Assembly: GCA_043802345.1 (NCBI GenBank)
Contig: JAZDLC010000176.1
Coordinates: 1-12,404, forward strand
DNA length: 12,404 nt
Direction: 5' to 3'
From: JAZDLC01 sp043802345
Lineage (GTDB): Bacteria > Planctomycetota > B15-G4 > JADJEK01
Positions 7,783 through 12,404 of the stretch are shown in pieces. The number at the start of each line of letters is the position of its first letter. Within the stretch, counting starts at the first letter, position 1. The position numbers and the translations under genes are program-made. The notes under the pieces are model-generated. The model had not been told where the DNA came from. It searched no databases and saw only the letters and a program-made list of their open reading frames with translations.

Positions 7783-8850
7783 TCAGGCGGCGCGGTGGTA
7801 GTACCGGAGAACACCGCCAAGTCGATCGTGGCGATGAACGGCTCCCGTACCACGACCAACTTCGTCGCCGGGCTCGATGATCGAGTTCCCGAGCGACTGG
7901 TGATTCCTCTCGCCGTGGTAGTGGGCAACGAACTCGGAGACGGCCCTTCTGAGCGAATCGACGCCGAAGAATATCATCCGGTTCAGTGCTTCGGACTTGA
8001 TTGAAAGTACCCATCTCTCGGCTACGGAATTGCAGTCAGGTGCGAGGTGCGGAGTCCGTACGCACTTCACGCATTCGTCGCGGAGGATGGAACGGAACTC
8101 GTCTGTGAACTTGGTATCCGAATCGATGATCAAGTGCGTCGCGTCCCGGAGTACGTCGCCGTCGGGATCGGTCAGATTCCTCGCGGCCTGCTTCATGAAG
8201 TCGGAATCCGGCAAATCAGTGATGCCAACGATCTCGACCTTGCGCGTTGCGAGTCAGATCGCGAAGAGGACGTAGAAGGTCCGGAGCCCACGCAACGTCC
8301 AGACCTCGACGGTGAAGAAGTCAGCGGCGGCGAGACTGTCCCAATGCGACCTCAAGCACGTCTTCCACGACGTGGGTCGCTCCGGTGCGGGCGACAGCCC
8401 GTTGTCCTTCAGGATCTTCGCGACAGTCGTCCGCGCCACCTTGTGACCGAGGTTGGCGAGGGCTCCCTGGATTCTCTTGTAGCCCCACTTGTTCTCCCGG
8501 GCGATCATCAACACGAGTTCGCGGATGACCTTCATCACGGGCGGACGCCCTGGTCCCTTCCTCGGGTAGGTCCACTTTTGGGCGACCAACTTCCGATGCC
8601 ACGAAAGGATGGTGTCGGGAGTGACGATGGTCGCGACCTTGTTCAGAAGCTTGCGACCGAGGGCCTTGCCCAGCCACGCCAGGCGGACTCGCTCTCTGTC
8701 GGTGAACCGGATGCGTCGCTTGTCGAACTTCCGCCGGAGGATCTTGTTCTCTTCGACGAGGTACTCGATCACCCGCTGCTGATGTCGGTTCACCCAGCCG
8801 GAGAACAGGGCGAGGAGGAAGACGAAGGCTGGATGGGGCGGTGTCGGCAT
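7783..8850 (-). pseudogene. integrase-core transposase interrupted by one in-frame TGA
   Basis: The reading frame covers 355 codons with one stop (TGA, minus strand, 8256-8254) at codon 199; no frameshift is needed to read through. The N-terminal part has GWVNRHQQRVIEYLVEENK (helical, leucine-zipper-like), a helix-turn-helix region with TPDTILSWHRKLVAQKW, and KWGYKRIQGALANLGH. The rve catalytic core has Asp177 (AADFFTVEVW), Asp243 (LIIDSDTKFT) and Glu278 (SVAERWVLSIK), so the DDE triad is intact with 34 residues between the last two. The C-terminus has FVAHYHGERNHQSLGN and RLGGVLRYYHRAA, normal for the family. The stop replaces an acidic residue usual in the motif FxIDLATR, here FAI-stop-LATR. 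Without suppression only the first 198 residues would be made, lacking two catalytic residues. A sequencing error is also possible. Confidence 0.85.
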
Positions 8851-8906
8851 GATCCAGCCCAGGGTAGAGGCCGTTGGCGCAACTCTCTAGAATCCAGGGC
8901 GTTCGA

Positions 8907-8923
8907 ATTGTCGGACCCCACGC
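8907..8923 (-). repeat. right terminal inverted repeat of the IS
   Basis: Read on the minus strand it is GCGTGGGGTCCGACAAT, matching the left end at 13 of 17 positions. It lies upstream of the transposase start. Its outer edge coincides with the first residues of clear beta-propeller homology (RFVYFASAASNL), which independently supports the boundary. Confidence 0.5.
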
Positions 8924-9363
8924 GGTTCGTCTACTTCGCCTCGGCGGCCTCCAACCTGGTCGCGAATGACGTGAACGGTGTCAACGACGTGTTCGTCTCC
9001 GACCTCCAGAGGGGCGACTTGAGCCGCATCTCGGTCTCATCGCAGGGAGTGCCTTCCGACGCGCACAGCATCCTGGGAAACATCAGCAAGAACGGCCGCT
9101 ACGCGATCTTCTGGAGCTCCTCAGATCAGCTCGTGCCGGGCGACACGAATGGAACCTCGGACGCATTCCTCGTCGATCGCAGGAACGGCAGGGTCCGGCG
9201 CGTCTCGCTTTCCTTCAACGGCGGCCAGGCCAACGCGACGATCTGGGACCCGGTGCTGTCGGCCAACGGCAGGATCGCGGCCTTCGACAGCGCCGCCAGC
9301 AACCTGATCCGCCAGGATGCCAACGGCCTGAACGACGTGTTCATCCGGCGATTGAAGCGGTAG
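8924..9363 (+). pseudogene. 3' fragment of a beta-propeller (TolB/PD40-like) repeat protein gene
   Basis: About 146 residues remain, ending at the TAG at 9361-9363. Three blade-like repeats are visible: FVYFASAASNLV with DVNGVNDVFV, YAIFWSSSDQLV with DTNGTSDAFLV, and IAAFDSAASNLI with DANGLNDVFI. Each has the pattern R-aromatic-x-x-F, then S-x-x-L-V/I, then D-x-N-G-x-x-D-x-F, as in secreted WD40-like/PD40 propellers. Full proteins have many such blades and a signal peptide, both missing here. The frame stays open leftwards to 8047, but that stretch is the complement of the transposase gene and has no repeats, so it is not part of the protein. The gene was cut by the IS end; the 5' part is not elsewhere in the window. 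Confidence 0.75.
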
Positions 9364-9383
9364 GGCGCGAGGCAGGGGATCAT

Positions 9384-9410
9384 GACAGTTCGAACCCGGT
9401 TCGATCAGTC
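9384..9410. terminator. hairpin between convergent genes
   Basis: GACAGTTCGAAC, the loop CCG, then GTTCGATCAGTC form a 12-pair stem with two mismatches. It sits between the end of the propeller fragment and the stop of the minus-strand exported protein, overlapping that stop by two bases. There is no clear T-run on either side, so intrinsic termination is possible but not shown. Confidence 0.35.
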
Positions 9411-10416
9411 ACGGGACGTTGATGATCTCGGTGTTCGAGCTGTCCCAGACGCCCGACGCGTTCCTGGTGATCACCTGCAGGCCAACCGTGAGGCCGGAGG
9501 CGAGGCTGACGGTCGCGGGGACGGTCAGGGGTTGCGTGGGGAGTCGCCCCATGAGCCAGATCGGGATGACCGGGACCACGTCGACCGGGCAGCCGCCGAG
9601 TGTTCCACCCAGTCCGGGCCCGACGGAGGTGCCGATGGCCACCGCCCACCAGTCTCCGGCGGACGCGCCGGAGACTTCGATCGAGACCGTGTCGCCGGAG
9701 CAGGTCGGCCCGGCGATCTGGAGCGCGAGACCGCCGCCACAGCCGCCGGGAAAGGTGTCGATGCCGTCGTGGCCGGCGAGTTCCAGCCAGAAGCCGAACC
9801 ATGTTCCGCCTGCCCACCGGCCGCAGCCGTAAGGCGCGGAGGTGATGTCGCAGGCGTCCTCGTTCCCCGTGCCCCCATACGCCAGCAGCGGACCGGTCTG
9901 GCTGTCTCCCAGGTAACTGTAGCTGTAACCGAAAGGTCCTTCGTCCAGAAAGAAGCAGGCGCCCAGGGCCTCCAGATCGATCGAGACCACCCATCCCACG
10001 TACGCGCCCGTGGGACTCCCTGGCAGACCGGTCAGGCTGATGTCCAGAAGGGTCGGAGGCATCGGGTTGGGACACGAGTCGATGTAGTTGTCGTAGACCC
10101 GGTACCGAAACGCGGCCGCCGGCCCACCGACACCATAACCGAGGGAGAGATCTGTGACCACGTCATGATCCTGGCTTCCGGTGATGTCGCCCCAGTCAGT
10201 GGTTTCTAGCACCCAGAGAGGATCCAAAGCGAACATGAACCCGGTTGCCAGCGTGTTCGCGTAGATGATCCGTGGTGTCGACTTCGCCATGTTGCTCTGT
10301 CCGTACTGGACGTGTCGGATCGGGCCCTGGATGGGGACCGGGCTTGGCTGGCCTTCGGCCGAGGAAGCGGTACCGACTGCCGCCAACAAGAGAGCGCTCC
10401 ATGTCATGAATCGCAT
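9409..10416 (-). CDS. exported protein of unknown function, seven cysteines
   Basis: A 335-residue protein. Residues 1-20 (MRFMTWSALLLAAVGTASSA) look like a signal peptide. The mature protein is rich in Gly, Thr, aromatic residues and Asp and has seven cysteines, most between about residues 115 and 280, suggesting disulphides outside the cytoplasm. The C-terminal 90 residues (GDTVSIEVSGASAGDWWAVA onward, then LASGLTVGLQVITRNASG) look like a beta-sandwich module of a kind seen near the end of secreted proteins in Acidobacteriota and Planctomycetes; that resemblance is from memory. I do not recognise a catalytic domain. The ATG at 10416 was chosen over upstream ATGs (to 10446) because GGAGGT lies four bases before it and the signal peptide then starts at the N-terminus. 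It lies 61 bp downstream of the Asp-box gene on the same strand and may be cotranscribed. Confidence 0.8.
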   Translation of the reverse strand: MRFMTWSALLLAAVGTASSAEGQPSPVPIQGPIRHVQYGQSNMAKSTPRIIYANTLATGFMFALDPLWVLETTDWGDITGSQDHDVVTDLSLGYGVGGPAAAFRYRVYDNYIDSCPNPMPPTLLDISLTGLPGSPTGAYVGWVVSIDLEALGACFFLDEGPFGYSYSYLGDSQTGPLLAYGGTGNEDACDITSAPYGCGRWAGGTWFGFWLELAGHDGIDTFPGGCGGGLALQIAGPTCSGDTVSIEVSGASAGDWWAVAIGTSVGPGLGGTLGGCPVDVVPVIPIWLMGRLPTQPLTVPATVSLASGLTVGLQVITRNASGVWDSSNTEIINVP

Positions 10417-10420
10417 GATG

Positions 10421-10426
10421 ACCTCC
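10421..10426 (-). promoter_or_regulatory. ribosome binding site deciding the start of the exported protein
   Basis: GGAGGT on the minus strand, four bases before the ATG at 10416. The arrangement (GGAGG, then CATCATG) is nearly the same as at the beta-helix gene. It argues against the upstream ATGs at 10446 and 10443. Confidence 0.6.
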
Positions 10427-10450
10427 ATGTTCTTGTTCTTCATCACTGCA

Positions 10451-10476
10451 GCGGCATGCCCTCAAGGTCGTGCCGC
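10451..10476 (-). terminator. hairpin just after the Asp-box gene
   Basis: GCGGCA and TGCCGC form a six-pair stem around a 14-base loop that can itself pair CC with GG. It begins one base after the stop codon of the Asp-box gene. No T-run follows on the minus strand, so it may be a weak terminator or an mRNA-stabilising stem between two genes of one transcript. Confidence 0.3.
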
Positions 10477-10477
10477 A

Positions 10478-11950
10478 TCAATACACCACCTTCGCCACGT
10501 AGATCACCGACCTGTCCGGGGCGGGGTGAACAGCGTCCATCATTTCCCCGTTCCAGGTCCCCGAGAAGGTGATCCAGACCGTGTTTCCTTCGCAGACGAT
10601 TCCGGGGTACTCACCTGGCGTGGAGTAAATGGGAATGCCGTAGGTCGTCAATCCGCACTGCAACGCCGGTTCCTTCGGAATGGTGCCCAGCTCGATGTTG
10701 GTGAACGTCGCGCCACCGTCCAGACTCACCGCGTAGAATGCGTCGAACTTGATGCCGATGGCGGAGTCTCCATCTGGCTGGTAGTAGTTGCGGTCGTCGT
10801 AGGACACGATGTGGAGCCTCCCCTCGTTGTCGACCGCCGGCTTGGGGAGGAGCTGATCCTTGTCGTCTACCGGCAAGACCGTGACTGGATCGTCATTCAC
10901 GCGAACGGGTGTTCCCAGACTCCAGTAGTCACCCGACTTCGTCAGCGTTGCGCAGAAGACGTCCAGGTCATCAGACCCTGGTGCCGCCGCATCGTGGTAC
11001 ACCAGATAGAGCCGGTTCGGATCGGTCGGGTCGGCGACCAGTTGGGGAATGCGCAGGACTCTGAAGGGTCCGGGAACGTCATCGGCCATGTCATCTGACC
11101 CATTGGTGTCGAGCGTGAGGATGCCGGAGGAATTCCTGAGGTGCTCGAACTCCCAGCCGCTGTTCGTCGATGACGAAGTCTCTTCCGTGCCCTGCATGAT
11201 TCGGATGTCCCCGGAAGCGCCCGGCATGTATGCGAAGTAGATCGGCCCGGGAACCGTGGTGTCTCCGACGGTACTCTGCACCATGCGACCGTTGATCGGA
11301 GTTGAGGGGTCGAGCCGATCCGTGATCACATCGGGAGTGGACCAAGTGGCACCTCCGTCGCGGGAGGTGGTGAATCGGAGGTTGGCGCCTCCAGGGCCCT
11401 CGTGCCAGGTCACATGCAGATCGTTGTACGTTGTCTGCTGGCGCCCGGAAATGATCCAGCTCTTGTCGAGAATCCCGCCGCCGTCGGGATTACCGACCAA
11501 GACCGGATCCAGATCGAACGCGAGAGTCGCAGGGTTGAACGCCTTGACCTCGCAAACGCCGCCATTCCTGTAGCAGCACAGGAAGGTCTCCACCGGAGTG
11601 CCGCTGATCACGACGGTTCCGTAGTAGCAGACGGACGGATCATCGAACAACCCGCCCGTCACGGTCCCTTCGGTCCAGGTCGAGCCATCGAAGTAGGAGT
11701 AGCCGACGCCGTTCTGCAGCGGTTGATGTTCCGTCTGGATGAACGTGACCATCGCCGTTCCATTGTGCACGGCGATGTCGACCTCGCGCACGTTATGGTC
11801 CCGGTATTGATCGACCAGACCCACGGCCACGGGCCTGCGAGTCTGGATCGTGGGCGGAGATCCCCCGCCCTGCCGAGCCTCTACCCCCCCCCCCCCGACG
11901 GAGACGTACGCAGCCAGCGCGAAAGCCAAAATGCTCGGTGACGTTCTCAT
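10478..11950 (-). CDS. exported Asp-box (BNR, sialidase-fold-like) protein with a poly-G tract
   Basis: A 490-residue protein starting MRTSPSILAFALAAYVSV, a signal peptide whose hydrophobic core runs straight into four glycines encoded by 13 consecutive G. Two Asp-boxes are clear: SRDGGATW (196-203) and SLDGGATF (409-416). Further blades are suggested by DLHVTWHEGP, PIYFAYMPGA, NRLYLVYHDAA and RLHIVSYDDRN. This fits a six-bladed sialidase-like propeller, but the full set of catalytic residues (Arg triad, Tyr/Glu pair) is not evident, so hydrolase activity is not claimed. A FRIP-like motif is weak (LRIP at 299-302). The ATG at 11950 has AAGGGAG eight bases upstream. The frame is open to 12223, but that extension puts the signal peptide inside the chain. 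The poly-G tract makes the gene a candidate for slipped-strand on/off switching. Confidence 0.85.
   Translation of the reverse strand: MRTSPSILAFALAAYVSVGGGGVEARQGGGSPPTIQTRRPVAVGLVDQYRDHNVREVDIAVHNGTAMVTFIQTEHQPLQNGVGYSYFDGSTWTEGTVTGGLFDDPSVCYYGTVVISGTPVETFLCCYRNGGVCEVKAFNPATLAFDLDPVLVGNPDGGGILDKSWIISGRQQTTYNDLHVTWHEGPGGANLRFTTSRDGGATWSTPDVITDRLDPSTPINGRMVQSTVGDTTVPGPIYFAYMPGASGDIRIMQGTEETSSSTNSGWEFEHLRNSSGILTLDTNGSDDMADDVPGPFRVLRIPQLVADPTDPNRLYLVYHDAAAPGSDDLDVFCATLTKSGDYWSLGTPVRVNDDPVTVLPVDDKDQLLPKPAVDNEGRLHIVSYDDRNYYQPDGDSAIGIKFDAFYAVSLDGGATFTNIELGTIPKEPALQCGLTTYGIPIYSTPGEYPGIVCEGNTVWITFSGTWNGEMMDAVHPAPDRSVIYVAKVVY
11884..11896 (-). repeat. homopolymeric tract of 13 G in a coding region
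   Basis: Thirteen C on the plus strand, read as 13 G in the Asp-box gene (codons 19-22 and the first base of codon 23). With 13 G the next codons are GTA GAG GCT and the protein continues. With 12 G the next codon is TAG. With 14 G the frame reaches TAA about 31 codons later. No other mononucleotide run of this length occurs in the window. Confidence 0.95.
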
Positions 11951-12276
11951 GATTCGTGCTCCCTTGATGGACGATCGAGTGTCGGAATGACGTACCCGGA
12001 GATCCAGATTATCTCTCGGGACGCGACCCCCATCAACCCGGGAGTGCGCCAGCCCCCAGGAATCCGCCGAACCCGCTCTCCGAGCAGGGGCCTCCAGCAG
12101 GACAGATACGCAGAACGGCACGGCACTTTCATTCACCTCAGGACAGATCAGTCTATTCCCCCAAGAGTCGACGACTCGCTCGAATGCAAACAGAAATCTC
12201 CCTCCAATCTCGAAAAACCTCAAAGATCTGCGTCTCCATGTTCCCGGCAGAGCTTCCGTGGGAATTCGTCCTTAGG
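11951..12276. other. intergenic region upstream of the Asp-box gene
   Basis: This 326-bp stretch separates the Asp-box start from the second IS copy. On the minus strand it should hold the gene's promoter and leader; AAGGGAG at 11965-11959 is its likely ribosome site. I see no convincing -35/-10 pair, RNA gene or operator. It is richer in A and T near 12180-12225 than the genes around it. Its open frames (to 12223 and 12132 on the minus strand) show no protein-like features. Confidence 0.5.
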
Positions 12277-12404
12277 GCGTCCTGTCCGAAAATGTAGCCG
12301 ACGCGATTCCTGCGCTCCGGCGACACGTGCGTCCGCGAATCGGCGCGGCGATGTTGGCGGCGTCGCCTGGGAACTGGCGGCGCAGGCGGTGCCGATCAGA
12401 GAAG
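12277..12404 (-). mobile_element. left end of a second IS copy, cut by the window edge
   Basis: These 128 bp are identical to 7582-7709, in the same orientation. The base before differs (G here, C in the first copy), so the repeat begins at the proposed IS tip. It reaches only the non-coding left end of the element; the transposase would lie outside the window. Confidence 0.8.

Larger units (their letters stand above)
7582..8923 (-). mobile_element. insertion sequence with integrase-type (rve, DDE) transposase
   Basis: The element is about 1342 bp. The left boundary is defined because the first 128 bp recur exactly at 12277-12404 while the bases outside differ. The right boundary is inferred from a 17-bp inverted repeat (13 of 17 match) ending at 8923, exactly where propeller homology resumes. 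One transposase gene fills 7783-8850. About 200 bp at the left end is non-coding. No target duplication is visible (left flank GTAGC, right flank GGTTC), which suggests that deletion or recombination has replaced one flank. The transposase belongs to a family of about 350 residues common in environmental bacteria, loosely related to IS3/IS481. The exact family and true outer ends need a database comparison. Confidence 0.75.

Noticed and set aside
8254..8256. Selenocysteine insertion at the transposase TGA
   Set aside because: The position is normally acidic and not catalytic, transposases are not known selenoproteins, and no convincing downstream stem-loop was recognised.
8047..9363. A 438-codon plus-strand frame that would fuse the IS region to the propeller repeats
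   Set aside because: Its first 290 codons are the complement of the transposase and show no repeat motifs. Only the part after 8923 is propeller-like.

Overview
The window is GC-rich bacterial DNA with densely packed genes on both strands. It carries large secreted or repeat-rich proteins (a right-handed beta-helix, a beta-propeller fragment, an Asp-box protein and a Cys-containing exported protein) beside central carbon metabolism genes. This mix, and the type of integrase-like transposase, fits an uncultured environmental lineage such as Acidobacteriota or a related candidate phylum. That placement is inference; no rRNA or marker gene is present.

Left third (1-3.5 kb, minus strand): a secreted parallel beta-helix protein lies downstream of a cobalamin-binding radical SAM enzyme with a CX4CX2C cluster motif and a PqqD-like C-terminal tail. 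About 240 bp of intergenic DNA separates this pair from a divergent plus-strand pair (3.7-7.6 kb). That pair is a branched-chain-type 2-oxoacid dehydrogenase E1-alpha gene, then 24 bp later a complete homodimeric pyruvate dehydrogenase E1 (AceE). No E1-beta, E2 or E3 gene is present.

Middle (7.58-8.92 kb): an insertion sequence of about 1.34 kb begins one base after the aceE stop codon. Its DDE integrase-type transposase (minus strand) is complete except for one in-frame TGA. The ends form a 17-bp imperfect inverted repeat. The right end abuts the 3' remnant of a secreted beta-propeller gene, so the two flanks come from unrelated loci.

Right third (8.9-12.4 kb): the propeller remnant is followed by two convergent minus-strand genes for exported proteins. 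One is a cysteine-containing unknown. The other is an Asp-box (sialidase-fold-like) protein whose signal-peptide region contains a run of 13 G. One base fewer puts a stop codon directly after the tract, which is the signature of a phase-variable gene (or of a homopolymer sequencing error). The last 128 bp repeat the left end of the IS exactly and in the same orientation, so a second IS copy begins at the window edge. The stretch between may be a composite-transposon-like segment, or the window may be a contig that ends in a repeat.
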